Shown piece by piece: positions 9,290 to 18,635 of a stretch of 64,000 nucleotides of DNA. The notes beneath the pieces are model-generated. The model ran no database searches. It was not told where the DNA came from and saw nothing but the letters and a program-made list of their open reading frames with translations. The stretch spans positions 59,575-123,574 of the forward strand of contig NZ_FTMX01000012.1 of assembly GCF_900156045.1 (NCBI RefSeq). The letters are read 5' to 3'. The number at the start of each line of letters is the position of its first letter. Positions within the stretch are counted from its first letter, which is position 1. The position numbers and the translations under genes are program-made. This DNA is from Peribacillus simplex. GTDB taxonomy: Bacteria > Bacillota > Bacilli > Bacillales > DSM-1321.

Positions 9290-10867
9290 TTATCCTTTAC
9301 GCATGGGGTTTTTTGTATGCATCATCTTTGGACGGCGTTTCATCATCATAAGTGGCATGCGAACCATCAGGTCTTTCCACTCACTTAAGCGATAAGGAAC
9401 GGCTGGACTCAAAAAAGGCACACCAAAGCTTTTTAATTTTACTAAATGGCTGCTCATTAAAAGAAAAAAGAGGATGACCCCGTATAATCCAAATGTGGCA
9501 GCACAAATCATAGCTGGAAAACGCAGAATCCGTATGGTAATCCCAGCACTATATTGCGGAATGGAAAATGATGAAATAGCGGTTAACGCTACTACAATGA
9601 CCAAAACAGGGCTAACGATCCCTGCCTGTACAGCAGCTTCCCCAATGATTAAACCGCCGACAATTCCCATGGCGGGACCGATCGGCTTAGGCAATCGCAG
9701 TCCTGCTTCCCGCAAAATTTCGATGGATATTTCCATGAATAATGCTTCGATAAGTGCCGGAAACGGTACACCGGACCTGGTTCCGATAATGGAGATGGCC
9801 AGTTTGGTCGGAATCAACCCTGAATGAAAGGAGATAAAGGCTATATACAAAGACGGTGTAAAAAGGGCCAGAATAGCTGCGAGGTAACGAAGCATACGTA
9901 TGAATGTGCCAGGAATCCACCTTTCATAATAATCTTCCGGTGATTGTAACATCATGCTTAAGGTAACCGGAACAATCAAAGCGAATGGTGTCCCATCTAA
10001 TAAGATGGCTACCCGACCTTCCATCAAAGCAGCGATCACGCGATCAGGACGCTCTGTATTTTGTACCTGTGGAAAAGGACTAAGGTAATTATCTTCAATA
10101 AGTTGCTCTACATAACCTGATTCCGGCACACTATCAATATCAATTTTCTTAATTCGGTTTTCCACCTCTTGAACTAATTCGGGATCAACAATATCTTTTA
10201 TGTAAGCGACGACCAAGTCTTTTTTTGAACGCTTTCCTACTTGGAATTTTACTAAGGATAAATTCTCGATTTCACCACTGCCCCTTAAAAAAGAGGTATT
10301 ATCACTCAATGATTCAGTGAAACCGACCCGTGGGCCTCTGACTAACGCCTCTGATACAGGCTCTTCGATCGTCCTTGTTTTAAGTTTTGTAGTTCCAAGG
10401 ATCAGCGCATCCATTGATCCATCAATTAAAAGAGCGGTAGAACCTGTGAGTACTTTAGATGCTAACTCTTTAATGGAACGAACTGCTTCTATTTCACTAA
10501 TGGATAACACTTCATTTTTTATAAATTCTTTTGAAATGCTTCCTTTGAGGTAGGGAAGGTCCTGGTTATATTCTGCTGAAAAATCAGCCATCAACGAAGG
10601 CATAATATGCTTATCAATGAGATCTTTATCCGATAGTCCATCCGCAAAAATGATAACTGACCGTATACCGGTACGCCCTAGATTAAATTCCCGAAAATGC
10701 ACATCCCAATTATGGCCAATTTCTTGCTTAACACATTCAAGGTTAAAATTAAAATTATCCGTAAACTGACACGTTGCATCTTGGGAGGTATTTGCTTCTT
10801 GTTTGTCTTTATCGGTACCTGTTCCTTTTTTACCAATCCTTGATATCCACTCTTTCATCATCATCAC
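9290..10867 (-). CDS. Spore germination protein, GerAA family
   Basis: A subunit of the germinant receptor. It has a soluble N-terminal half with the two GerAA sub-domains (LIDGSMDALILGTTKLKTR; then AALMEGRVAILLDGTPFALI) and a C-terminal half with about five membrane helices (residues ~305-470; GIVGGLIIGEAAVQAGIVSP is a family signature). Its 525 residues are a little longer than B. subtilis GerAA. The start is ambiguous: GTG at 10867 is followed by three ATG codons (10864, 10861, 10858), any of which could serve. The stop codon of the small upstream membrane gene overlaps this cluster, which points to coupled translation. Confidence 0.93.
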   Translation of the reverse strand: MMMMKEWISRIGKKGTGTDKDKQEANTSQDATCQFTDNFNFNLECVKQEIGHNWDVHFREFNLGRTGIRSVIIFADGLSDKDLIDKHIMPSLMADFSAEYNQDLPYLKGSISKEFIKNEVLSISEIEAVRSIKELASKVLTGSTALLIDGSMDALILGTTKLKTRTIEEPVSEALVRGPRVGFTESLSDNTSFLRGSGEIENLSLVKFQVGKRSKKDLVVAYIKDIVDPELVQEVENRIKKIDIDSVPESGYVEQLIEDNYLSPFPQVQNTERPDRVIAALMEGRVAILLDGTPFALIVPVTLSMMLQSPEDYYERWIPGTFIRMLRYLAAILALFTPSLYIAFISFHSGLIPTKLAISIIGTRSGVPFPALIEALFMEISIEILREAGLRLPKPIGPAMGIVGGLIIGEAAVQAGIVSPVLVIVVALTAISSFSIPQYSAGITIRILRFPAMICAATFGLYGVILFFLLMSSHLVKLKSFGVPFLSPAVPYRLSEWKDLMVRMPLMMMKRRPKMMHTKNPMRKG

Positions 10868-10989
10868 TCATCCTTTGAGGTACGAAGCCAATTAAACAAT
10901 TTGCTGATTACAAACGGAATAACGAACGCAATAAAAGCTTGTATAAAAACCTGCCATTCTGGAAGGTAGGAAACAACCGTTTTCCACAT
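10864..10989 (-). CDS. 41-residue single-pass membrane peptide leading the ger operon
   Basis: A short gene before gerXA, read from ATG 10989 with a GGGTGAT ribosome site. The product begins MWKTVVSYLPEWQVFIQAFI and holds one hydrophobic helix followed by a basic tail (SKLFNWLRTSKDE). Its TGA overlaps the start cluster of the GerAA-type gene, so the pair is translationally coupled. Some Bacillus ger operons encode an extra small membrane D subunit that modulates the receptor. Those known are longer with two helices, so this is at most an analogue; that role is inference. Confidence 0.55.
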   Translation of the reverse strand: MWKTVVSYLPEWQVFIQAFIAFVIPFVISKLFNWLRTSKDE

Positions 10990-11208
10990 TTTCATCACCC
11001 TATACTTGTCTCAGATAGCAGCTGAAATCTGTAAAATTCCTTTATTTCTCAAATAGTATTAATATCTTCTGCGTTTCTTATGCAATGAAGTTAAAAGCCA
11101 TTAGCGTATTCGCAACACTTTATACTTCGTATTAGCTATGTGGAAAAAGTGATTTAGAATATAGTGGAGGAGAGAAAGAAAAGAAATCAATTTCTGGGAC
11201 ATATCCGA

Positions 11209-11328
11209 ATGATTATAGTGAGATTTAATAAACAATTGATTGAGATGTTGAGTGAAGCTTTAGAAAGTAAAAAAGAGGGTTTTTTCTTACCGGTACTTTT
11301 ACTGGGTATTTTAATTAATGATTTATAA
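11209..11328 (+). CDS. Possible 39-residue peptide, weakly supported
   Basis: The frame from ATG 11209 reads MIIVRFNKQLIEMLSEALES and then a hydrophobic end (FFLPVLLLGILINDL). No convincing ribosome binding site is seen. The composition, an amphipathic helix plus a hydrophobic tail, looks protein-like, but the ORF is short and could be chance. It is the only coding signal between the ger operon and the repeat at 11386; otherwise 10990-11385 appears non-coding. Confidence 0.2.
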   Translation: MIIVRFNKQLIEMLSEALESKKEGFFLPVLLLGILINDL

Positions 11329-11385
11329 TAGGCTTTTCCTCTTGAAATTGAGAAGACTTATGCTCATGATTTGAAATATAATTTT

Positions 11386-11610
11386 AAAGGCTGTTTTCGC
11401 ATACTTAGTTGCTATTCACCAAGTAATGCGGTGTGGTTGATTTCCCCTTCAATGCTCGCTTTCCGCGGGGCGGGCGGTGAGCCTCCTCGGCGTGAACGCC
11501 TGTGGGGTCTCACCTGTCCCGCTGCTCCCGCAGGAGTCTCGCACTTCCGCTCCAATCAACCTTAAATCGTTTCGTTTTAAAAACAACAATCTTTACGAAA
11601 AGAGCCATTT
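11386..11610 (-). repeat. MITE-like GC-rich dispersed repeat, copy A
   Basis: About 225 bp, in reverse orientation to the copies at 27782 and 36252. The ends are imperfect inverted repeats: AAAGGCTGTTTTCG at 11386 and CGAAAAGAGCCATTT at 11596. The core (GACTCCTGCGGGAGCAGCGG, then GAGGAGGCTCACCGCCCGCC, on the minus strand) is far richer in G+C than its surroundings and can fold strongly. It encodes no transposase. Confidence 0.75.
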
Positions 11611-11874
11611 TTAAAAAAATATATATCAAATTGAAATGATGTTCAAAAACATATATACTAAAAATTGAGAATTATTTGTAAGTTTTATCTACTTATGTAA
11701 AAATTGAGCATTTATCAATTTGAGAACAAGATACCCAATCGCTACCCGGAACGGAAAAGGATACACGATTATCACAAAATAGATCGGAATAAATGAGAAG
11801 ATTATCTTTCGATATGGGTCAAAAGGCAAGTTGTTCCTTAGTTATTAAGGTGCGATTTTTAAAGGGGTGAAAAA

Positions 11875-13251
11875 ATGGTGAATATATGGACAAGCTGCAC
11901 ACTTAGTTCAATTCTGGCTCTTTCCTTACTAGCACCATCCGTGTCTTTCGCTAATGAAAATTCGAATCAGGAAGCCGCTGTGAGTAAGGAAACTGCCAGC
12001 CAGTATCCCATGTTAAAGAAAGCGAAAAAACCTGAAGAAGCGGGATTTTCGTCTGAAAAGCTGGAAAAGGTGGATCAGCTTATTGAAATGGAAGTGGCTG
12101 CCGGTTTCCCTGGTGCTGCCCTGATTGTCATAAAGGACGGAAAAATCGTTAAAAATGAAAGCTACGGGTACAAACAGAAATATAATGAACATACACCTCT
12201 TAAAAAGTTTCGGGAAATGGAAAATGAAACGCTATTTGACCTTGCTTCAAACACGAAGATGTATGCAACCAATTTTGCCATTCAGAAATTGGTCAGCGAA
12301 GGAAAGCTTAATATCCAGGCAAGAGTCCAGCAATACATTCCAGAATTCAAAGACACGGAGGAGGATGTGATCAAAGGAAAGGACAATCTGAGGGTTATTG
12401 ATGTTCTTCATCATACTGCAGGTTTTAGACCTGATCCGCAATATCATAATCCAAAAGTTTCGAAAGAACTCTACTCCCAGGAACGGGATAAAACCATCGA
12501 GTTCATTTCCAAAACACCGCTCACATATGTACCCGGAACACAGAATGTATACAGTGATGTCGATTATATGCTGCTTGGCACCATTGTTGAGGAAATAACG
12601 GGTATGCGGCTTGACACCTATGTTGAAAATGAATTGTACAAACCGCTTGGTTTAAAGAATACAAAGTTCAATCCTCTTCAAAAGGGCTCTAAGCCAATGG
12701 ATTTTGCTGCAACTGAATTGCTTGGTAACACCCGGGACGGCGTGATAGATTTCCCTAACATTCGCACATACACACTTCAAGGGGAAGTACATGATGAAAA
12801 AGCCTTTTATTCGATGGGGGGAGTTTCAGGGCATGCAGGTCTTTTCTCCAATACGAAAGATATGGCCGTCCTCCTGCAGGTGATGCTGAATGGCGGGGGA
12901 TACGGTAAACATATGTTGTTTGATCAAGAAACCATCGATGAATTCATCGCACCGTCCGCGATGAATCCTACATATGGACTCGGGTGGAGACGAAATGGCG
13001 ATGCTAGCATGGAGTGGATGTTCAGCCCTTATGCGAGCGACAGTGCCTACGGTCATACTGGATGGACTGGGACGGTCACGATCATTGATCCGGAGAAGGA
13101 TTTAGGGATTGTGCTACTAACTAATAAAAAGCACTCTCCGCTTGTTAACCCTGTAGCCAATTCCAATCAGTTTTTTGGTGACCTCTTCAAAACAGGAAGC
13201 TATGGAAGTGTTGTGACTGCGATTTATGAGGCAATGGAAACGAATGAATGA
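11875..13251 (+). CDS. Serine hydrolase / penicillin-binding protein, PBP4B (YfeW)-like
   Basis: Secreted beta-lactamase-fold enzyme, probably a D,D-peptidase acting on cell-wall peptides. A signal peptide (LSSILALSLLAPSVSFA) is present. The SxxK motif is in LASNTKMYATNF near residue 125, a YSD motif near 226, and HTGWTG near 394 replaces the KTG box. The stretch around SxxK strongly resembles E. coli YfeW (PBP4B). The 458-residue length fits. AAAGGGGTG precedes the ATG, and a terminator follows, so it is monocistronic. It could also be a class C-like esterase; substrate is not decided by the sequence. Confidence 0.85.
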   Translation: MVNIWTSCTLSSILALSLLAPSVSFANENSNQEAAVSKETASQYPMLKKAKKPEEAGFSSEKLEKVDQLIEMEVAAGFPGAALIVIKDGKIVKNESYGYKQKYNEHTPLKKFREMENETLFDLASNTKMYATNFAIQKLVSEGKLNIQARVQQYIPEFKDTEEDVIKGKDNLRVIDVLHHTAGFRPDPQYHNPKVSKELYSQERDKTIEFISKTPLTYVPGTQNVYSDVDYMLLGTIVEEITGMRLDTYVENELYKPLGLKNTKFNPLQKGSKPMDFAATELLGNTRDGVIDFPNIRTYTLQGEVHDEKAFYSMGGVSGHAGLFSNTKDMAVLLQVMLNGGGYGKHMLFDQETIDEFIAPSAMNPTYGLGWRRNGDASMEWMFSPYASDSAYGHTGWTGTVTIIDPEKDLGIVLLTNKKHSPLVNPVANSNQFFGDLFKTGSYGSVVTAIYEAMETNE

Positions 13252-13271
13252 ATATATATATCCATAAAGTT

Positions 13272-13303
13272 AAAGGCCTCCGATTAAAGCCGGGAGGCCT
13301 TTA
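13272..13303. terminator. Terminator after the PBP4B-like gene
   Basis: AAAGGCCTCC and GGAGGCCTTT pair around GATTAAAGCCG. It serves the plus-strand hydrolase and possibly the minus-strand ABC exporter. Confidence 0.8.
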
Positions 13304-13351
13304 TTCTTGTTACATGAATGTCTGGATTTCTTTTAGCTACACTTTAATCTT

Positions 13352-15073
13352 TTATACAGTTTGGGCAAGGATCAAATTTTTGTAAGCTCCGTCTTGATGG
13401 AGCAAATTATCATGGGCACCTTGTTCGATGATTTCCCCATTTTGTACAACGATGATGCGGTCGGCGTGTTTAATTGTCGCCAATCTATGTGCAATGACAA
13501 GTGTAGTCCGATTTATCGAGAGTCGTTCCAATGCTTTCTGAACTGCTTTTTCGGTCTCGGTGTCTAGAGCTGAAGTGGCTTCATCAAGGATTAATATCGG
13601 TGGGTTCTTCAGGAATATACGAGCAATCGAGACACGCTGCTTTTGCCCTCCCGATAATTTCACGCCACGTTCTCCAATCAACGTATCCAAGCCTTCGGGC
13701 AATTGTTCGATCAAGTCATTTAATTGAGCATCTTCGATGGCTTGGTTCAATTGGGCTTCGGTTGCCTCGGTATTGCCGTACATGATGTTATCCCGAATCG
13801 TTCCATCAAATAAAAAAACATCTTGTTGAACGATACCGATATGTTTTCGTAAAGAAGTCAATTTGTATTCCCTGATATCGATGCCATCAATCTTGATGCT
13901 GCCTGACTGGATATCGTAGAAGCGGGGCAGCAAGCTGCATAATGTTGTTTTACCACCGCCTGAAGCACCTACCAATGCCATCGTGTTACCTGCCGTTACA
14001 GAAAATGAGATATCTTTTAGTATCGTTCTTTCCGTTTCATAGCCAAAAGAAACATTCTCGAAAACTACATCACCTTTTACGGAATCAACTTCGATTGCAT
14101 CCTCGACATCATGGATATCCGGGAACATATCAACCAGTTCCAGGTATCTTTTAAACCCTGCATAACCCTTGGGCAAGGTTTCCAAAATCGAGCTGATTTG
14201 TTTGATTGGTGCTATGAAAATATTGGATAGCATGATGAATGCCACGAACTCCCCATAGGTCATTTTTCCATGGATGACATACCAAGCCCCGCAGCCTAAC
14301 ACGGTTAAGGCGACCAATTTCATGAGAATGAAGTTCATCGATGTACTCCACGCCATGATTTTATAAGCAAGGAGCTTTGTTAGGCGAAATTCTGAGTTGC
14401 TGCGATTGAATAGCTGGATTTCATGATCTTCTTTAGTAAAAGATTGGACAACGCGGATGCCGCTAATATTATTTTCGATACGGGCATTATAATTCGCGAT
14501 ATCACCGAACATCATTTTGAAAGCCCTTGTCATTTTACGGCTGAAATAAACGGATAAAACGATTAAAAAGGGAACAACCGTAAATACGATGATGGCTAAT
14601 TGCCAATTGATTTGGAACATGACGAAGAAGGCGCCAAAAATGGTCATGAACGCTATGAATAAATCCTCTGGACCATGATGTGCGATTTCCCCGATATCCA
14701 TTAAATCATTCGTCATCCTGGATACTAAATGCCCTGTTTTATTATTGTCAAAAAATTTAAAGGATTGCTTTTGAAGCTTGGAGAATAGATTTTCCCTAAG
14801 GTCCGTTTCGATGTTTATACCAAGTTTATGTCCGTAGTAAGAAACGATGAAGTTTAATAGAGTACTTAATAAGTAGATGGCAAGAAGCGCTACGCAAGCT
14901 ATTATTATGTATTTCCAATTGTTGGTTGGTAATAAATCGTCTATTATTCGGTTTACTGCAAGAGGGAAGACCAATTCTAAAACGGCAATTAAAACAGCAC
15001 ATGAAAAATCAATAATAAATAGCCTTTTATAAGGTTTATAATAATTTAAAAAACGCTTGATAACAGTAGACAT
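13352..15073 (-). CDS. ABC exporter, fused membrane and ATPase domains
   Basis: Half-transporter of the multidrug/lipid exporter type, expected to act as a homodimer. Residues ~1-310 hold six membrane helices (ABC transmembrane type 1, with the coupling segment YNARIENNISGIRVVQSF). Residues ~335-573 form the ATPase: Walker A GASGGGKTT, Q-loop QQDVFLFDGT, signature LSGGQKQR, Walker B LILDEATSALD, H-loop VIAHRLAT. It lies beside a siderophore-uptake locus but is separated from yfiY by 102 bases with a terminator. A link to siderophore export is only a guess from proximity; multidrug export is equally possible. Confidence 0.9.
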   Translation of the reverse strand: MSTVIKRFLNYYKPYKRLFIIDFSCAVLIAVLELVFPLAVNRIIDDLLPTNNWKYIIIACVALLAIYLLSTLLNFIVSYYGHKLGINIETDLRENLFSKLQKQSFKFFDNNKTGHLVSRMTNDLMDIGEIAHHGPEDLFIAFMTIFGAFFVMFQINWQLAIIVFTVVPFLIVLSVYFSRKMTRAFKMMFGDIANYNARIENNISGIRVVQSFTKEDHEIQLFNRSNSEFRLTKLLAYKIMAWSTSMNFILMKLVALTVLGCGAWYVIHGKMTYGEFVAFIMLSNIFIAPIKQISSILETLPKGYAGFKRYLELVDMFPDIHDVEDAIEVDSVKGDVVFENVSFGYETERTILKDISFSVTAGNTMALVGASGGGKTTLCSLLPRFYDIQSGSIKIDGIDIREYKLTSLRKHIGIVQQDVFLFDGTIRDNIMYGNTEATEAQLNQAIEDAQLNDLIEQLPEGLDTLIGERGVKLSGGQKQRVSIARIFLKNPPILILDEATSALDTETEKAVQKALERLSINRTTLVIAHRLATIKHADRIIVVQNGEIIEQGAHDNLLHQDGAYKNLILAQTV

Positions 15074-15134
15074 GATACATCCTCATTTTTCCTTGATTTC
15101 ATCATACATGATTCAAAATAGGTCCCCTATGGGG

Positions 15135-15163
15135 AAACAGGCAGAGGCCATCACTGCCTGTGA
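15135..15163 (-). terminator. Terminator of yfiY
   Basis: On the minus strand CAGGCAG and CTGCCTG pair around TGATGGCCT and are followed by TTTCCCC. It lies 13 bases past the yfiY stop. Confidence 0.65.
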
Positions 15164-15175
15164 TAGCCATAATTA

Positions 15176-16177
15176 TTATTTCACTAAACTTTTTAAAACA
15201 TTATCAATGATTTGTTCATTAGCGATTGCACCAGTGTATAACCAGCTTTCATCAGCAGAAAACTCATGAACATTTCCGGATTTAACAGCTGGTATGCTTT
15301 TCCATAATGATTCGTTCAAGGCTTTAGAGCCAGTGGATTCATCACTATTGATCAAGAAAAGGTGATCGGCGTCCAATTCCACTAACTTCTCCAATGAAAT
15401 GGCACTCCAGTTCCCTGTTGCACTAGCGGATATTTCTTTTACCACATCGGGAACTTTCAAACCTAAATCTTCGTACATTACAGATCCGCTGGAAAGTGTT
15501 TCACTTACAACGAAGAATTTTCCGCCCACTAGCCAAATAGCTGCCACAGAAGGATTATCCGTTTCTTTTTTTAACGTTGCTTTTGCTTTTGCAGCTTTAG
15601 CATTATACTTTTCTAAAGCTTCCTTAGCGGCTTCTTCTTTGCCAAATACTTCTCCAACGCGCTTAAGCTCATCACGCCAGTCATTGTTTACCTCGGTACC
15701 GATTACATATGTAGGTGCGATCTTATTATATTGCTCATACTTTCCGCCTTCAACCATGCTGGCAGAGTCCATGATGATTAAGTCCGGTTCCATTTTTTGA
15801 ACAGCTTCAAATGGAAGGTCATGTGGAATGGTAGGGATTCCATCAAGTTCGTCTTGTAAATACCCTTGTACACTTGCCCCATCTTTTACACTCCATTGAG
15901 CGACAGGCTTAATTCCGAGAGTGACAAGATTATCTTCAAGATATGTAGCGATGACACGTTTCGGATTAGCTGGGACAACCACCTTATTCCCCATTGCATC
16001 CGTTAAGGTTCTTGTTTTGGCTTCTTCTTGTTGGTCTTTAGTTGAGGTTTGATCTGTTTTATTTGTGGAAGATTGACTATCCGTTGCTTCTTCGTCACCG
16101 CAGGCAGCTAAGGAAAGTGCTAATAATCCAGCGCCCATCGCCTGCAACAGTTTTTTCGTGCTCATTACTTTATACAT
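15176..16177 (-). CDS. yfiY: Iron-siderophore ABC transporter binding lipoprotein (YfiY-like)
   Basis: Captures a ferric siderophore outside the membrane and hands it to the YfiZ-YfhA-type permease encoded divergently. It has a lipoprotein signal with lipobox LAAC near residue 26 and the FecB/FepB-type binding fold (residues ~60-333; PKRVIATYLEDNLVTLGIKP). AGGAGG lies six bases before the start at 16177. The arrangement, yfiY divergent from two FecCD permease genes with a Fur box between, matches the B. subtilis locus for hydroxamate siderophores of the schizokinen/arthrobactin kind; the exact ligand is inferred from that parallel. No ATPase gene is present, so a shared ATPase elsewhere must energise it. 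Confidence 0.85.
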   Translation of the reverse strand: MYKVMSTKKLLQAMGAGLLALSLAACGDEEATDSQSSTNKTDQTSTKDQQEEAKTRTLTDAMGNKVVVPANPKRVIATYLEDNLVTLGIKPVAQWSVKDGASVQGYLQDELDGIPTIPHDLPFEAVQKMEPDLIIMDSASMVEGGKYEQYNKIAPTYVIGTEVNNDWRDELKRVGEVFGKEEAAKEALEKYNAKAAKAKATLKKETDNPSVAAIWLVGGKFFVVSETLSSGSVMYEDLGLKVPDVVKEISASATGNWSAISLEKLVELDADHLFLINSDESTGSKALNESLWKSIPAVKSGNVHEFSADESWLYTGAIANEQIIDNVLKSLVK

Positions 16178-16215
16178 TTGAATCCTCCTAAAGATATGTT
16201 AAAATACACTGTGGA

Positions 16216-16231
16216 TGATAATGATTATCGA
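16216..16231. promoter_or_regulatory. Fur box between yfiY and yfiZ
   Basis: TGATAATGATTATCGA matches the Bacillus 7-1-7 Fur site (TGATAAT-N-ATTATCA) with one mismatch in the second arm. It lies 39 bases upstream of the yfiY start and in front of yfiZ, so it can repress both directions when iron is plentiful. A weaker, similar sequence (TGATTGTCAATCG) occurs at about 16260. Confidence 0.85.
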
Positions 16232-16291
16232 TTTCAATTAATTTAAATATAGAAACGAATGATTGTCAATCGTTATTTTTGGCATTTTAAT

Positions 16292-17353
16292 ATGGAGAGA
16301 GTAGTTGTTAAGGTGAATTCTAAAACGCAAATAAATAAGATACCGCTAAATACATATAAAAATAGATTAGTAAGTTTGATAATAATGATAGTAGGTATTG
16401 GGTTATTGTTCATTTCGGTTGTGGCTTCGATTAACTTTGGGGCTGCCGATTTAAATTATCGTGATGTTTATAACGCATTATTTCAATTCGATGAAGATAA
16501 TCCGGCCCATACGATCATTCGGCAATTAAGGTTTCCGCGTGCGGTCGCAGCAATATGTGTAGGAGCTGCCTTAGCCGTTTCAGGAGCGATCATGCAGGGA
16601 ATGACAAGAAATCCATTGGCATCACCTTCGATAATGGGGGTAACGGCGGGGTCTTCATTTTTAATTGCAATTGCTCTCGTGGCTATACCCGGTGTCACTT
16701 ACCTAGGTTTAATGATGTTCTCTTTTGTAGGGGCAGGTTTAGGTGCTGCATTGGTTTTCGGGATTACATCTTTTTCGAGAGGTGGCATTACACCTGTAAA
16801 GCTCGCGTTGGCGGGCTCGGCCATTACGTCTTTGCTTAGCTCACTTTCTACGGCTGTCGGGATTAAATTCAATATTTCAAAGGATATAAGCTATTGGTTT
16901 GCTGGGGGAGTTTCAAGCGTTCAGCCGCAGCATGTTTTATTTACGCTTCCATTTATATTGGCTGGGCTATTGTTAGCTTTAGCCCTTTCCCGTTCTATTT
17001 CTATTCTCAGCCTAGGTGAAGAAGTGGCGAAAGGTCTTGGACAAAATACAAGTATAGTGAAACTAATAGGAACGATTGTGGTATTGTTGCTGACGGGAGC
17101 TGCGGTATCGATAGCCGGAATGATAGGATTCATAGGTTTGGTCATCCCCCACATTACTAGGTTTCTGGTAGGGAATGATTATCGGCTGATCATTCCATGT
17201 TCTGCAATTTTGGGTGGTGTTCTATTGATCGTGGCCGATATCGTCGGGCGTATGGTGAATGCCCCATTCGAGACGCCTGTTGGAGCCATCACCGCCATTA
17301 TCGGTGTCCCCTTTTTCCTATATTTAGCACGTAAGGAAGGGAGGGGATTATGA
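16292..17353 (+). CDS. yfiZ: Siderophore ABC transporter permease, FecCD family
   Basis: Membrane subunit for ferric siderophore import, pairing with the next gene product. It carries about ten hydrophobic helices and FecCD hallmarks (FPRAVAAICVGAALAVSGA, MTRNPLASPSIMGVTAG, IGLVIPHITRFLVG). The open frame extends to ATG 16259, but that start lies in the Fur-like operator region. ATG 16292 or GTG 16313 is more likely, the latter having GGAGAGAG upstream. The stop overlaps the next gene by four bases, so the two permeases are coupled. Confidence 0.88.
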   Translation: MERVVVKVNSKTQINKIPLNTYKNRLVSLIIMIVGIGLLFISVVASINFGAADLNYRDVYNALFQFDEDNPAHTIIRQLRFPRAVAAICVGAALAVSGAIMQGMTRNPLASPSIMGVTAGSSFLIAIALVAIPGVTYLGLMMFSFVGAGLGAALVFGITSFSRGGITPVKLALAGSAITSLLSSLSTAVGIKFNISKDISYWFAGGVSSVQPQHVLFTLPFILAGLLLALALSRSISILSLGEEVAKGLGQNTSIVKLIGTIVVLLLTGAAVSIAGMIGFIGLVIPHITRFLVGNDYRLIIPCSAILGGVLLIVADIVGRMVNAPFETPVGAITAIIGVPFFLYLARKEGRGL

Positions 17354-18378
17354 TGCATAAGCGTTCAGCCCAAAAAGAGGGAATGTTCAAGAAGCTGCTT
17401 TTATTAACTGGCGTTTTAACCATCGTGGTCTTTTTCATTAGTATTAATGCAGGCTACATTAAGATTCCGTTGATTGATGTCGTAAACACATTATCCGGAA
17501 ATGGCACTGCTCAAAACGAGTTAACGATTTTGGAATTTCGTTTACCAAGAATCGTTTTAGCTATTTTAGTTGGTATGGGAATTGCCATTTCAGGGGCCAT
17601 TCTACAAGGCATCTCTCAAAATCCCCTAGCTGACCCTGGTATTCTGGGCATCAACTCAGGAGCAGGGTTTACAGTTGTACTATATATGTTCTTCTTCCAA
17701 GGCACTGCATTTTTCAAGGGATGGTCATCGGTATTCATCATGCCTTTCACTGCTTTAGTGGGTTCATTCCTTGCTGCTTTTTTAATTTATTCACTATCTT
17801 GGAAAAAAGGACGGGTGACGCCTGCGAGGCTATTATTGGTGGGCATAGGAATTAATGCAGCATTCGGTGCAGGCCTGGTCATCTTCCAGATGAAAATGGA
17901 GCCGAACAATTTCATGAAGGCATTAATCTGGTTATCCGGGACGATCTGGGGGACGAATTGGACTTTTGTATGGGCGTTATTACCGTGGTTAGTCGTATTG
18001 ATACCTTTGGCGATTTATAAATCCAAAGTATTGGATGTTTTGCGCTTGGGTGACTCTATTGCCATTGGAGTTGGAGTACAGATAGAAAAGGAACGCAGGC
18101 TTTTATTGCTGATTTCTGTCGCATTGGCAGGTGTATGCGTTTCGGTGGGCGGGGGCATTACTTTTTTAGGTCTGATTGCACCGCATATAGCCAGGAGATT
18201 AGTGGGGGCGAGACATGCAAAACTACTGCCACTGACTGCAATCTTAGGTTCCTTATTGCTGTTATCTGCCGATACTTTAGGAAGAGTCATCATGGCCCCA
18301 ATGGAATTGCCAGTGGGGATTATCGTTTCGATTTTAGGAGCGCCGTATTTTATCTACTTGCTCTTGAAAAACATTTAG
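17350..18378 (+). CDS. yfhA: Siderophore ABC transporter permease, FecCD family
   Basis: Second permease subunit of the siderophore importer. At 342 residues it has about ten helices and the family blocks FRLPRIVLAILVGMGIAISGA, cut here after the first 20 letters in other members, ISQNPLADPGILGINSG and FLGLIAPHIARRLVG. GGAGGGG precedes the double ATG at 17350/17353. It overlaps yfiZ by four bases and is followed by a terminator, closing the operon. Confidence 0.88.
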   Translation: MMHKRSAQKEGMFKKLLLLTGVLTIVVFFISINAGYIKIPLIDVVNTLSGNGTAQNELTILEFRLPRIVLAILVGMGIAISGAILQGISQNPLADPGILGINSGAGFTVVLYMFFFQGTAFFKGWSSVFIMPFTALVGSFLAAFLIYSLSWKKGRVTPARLLLVGIGINAAFGAGLVIFQMKMEPNNFMKALIWLSGTIWGTNWTFVWALLPWLVVLIPLAIYKSKVLDVLRLGDSIAIGVGVQIEKERRLLLLISVALAGVCVSVGGGITFLGLIAPHIARRLVGARHAKLLPLTAILGSLLLLSADTLGRVIMAPMELPVGIIVSILGAPYFIYLLLKNI

Positions 18379-18411
18379 AATATATGGAGAAGTACATAAA
18401 AGTTTCAGAAA

Positions 18412-18455
18412 AAAAAGCCCATTTTCCAGGACGTTAATGAGAATGGGCTTCTTTG
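18412..18455 (+). terminator. Terminator of the yfiZ-yfhA operon
   Basis: AAGCCCATT and AATGGGCTT pair across an 18-base loop, with TCTTT after the stem. Confidence 0.75.
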
Positions 18456-18558
18456 CATTCACGGGTTTTCAAAGAATATCGATGAGAGCTGTACGGGTAG
18501 AAAGCGGTATTGGGGAGTGATGGGTCATCCCCTAAAAGATTTATTTTTAAAAAATATA

Positions 18559-18588
18559 TTGACTGAATAGCTTGTATCCGCTTACAAT
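18559..18588 (+). promoter_or_regulatory. hut promoter with overlapping cre site
   Basis: TTGACT (18559-18564) and TACAAT (18583-18588), spaced by 18 bases, fit a sigma-A promoter. TTGTATCCGCTTACA (18572-18586) matches the Bacillus cre consensus at all but one position and covers the -10 box, so CcpA repression of hut by good carbon sources is expected, as in B. subtilis. Confidence 0.7.
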
Positions 18589-18635
18589 AATATTAGTTAT
18601 TAGTGTATTTAGAAAATTGTAAAAGAGGTACCTGC

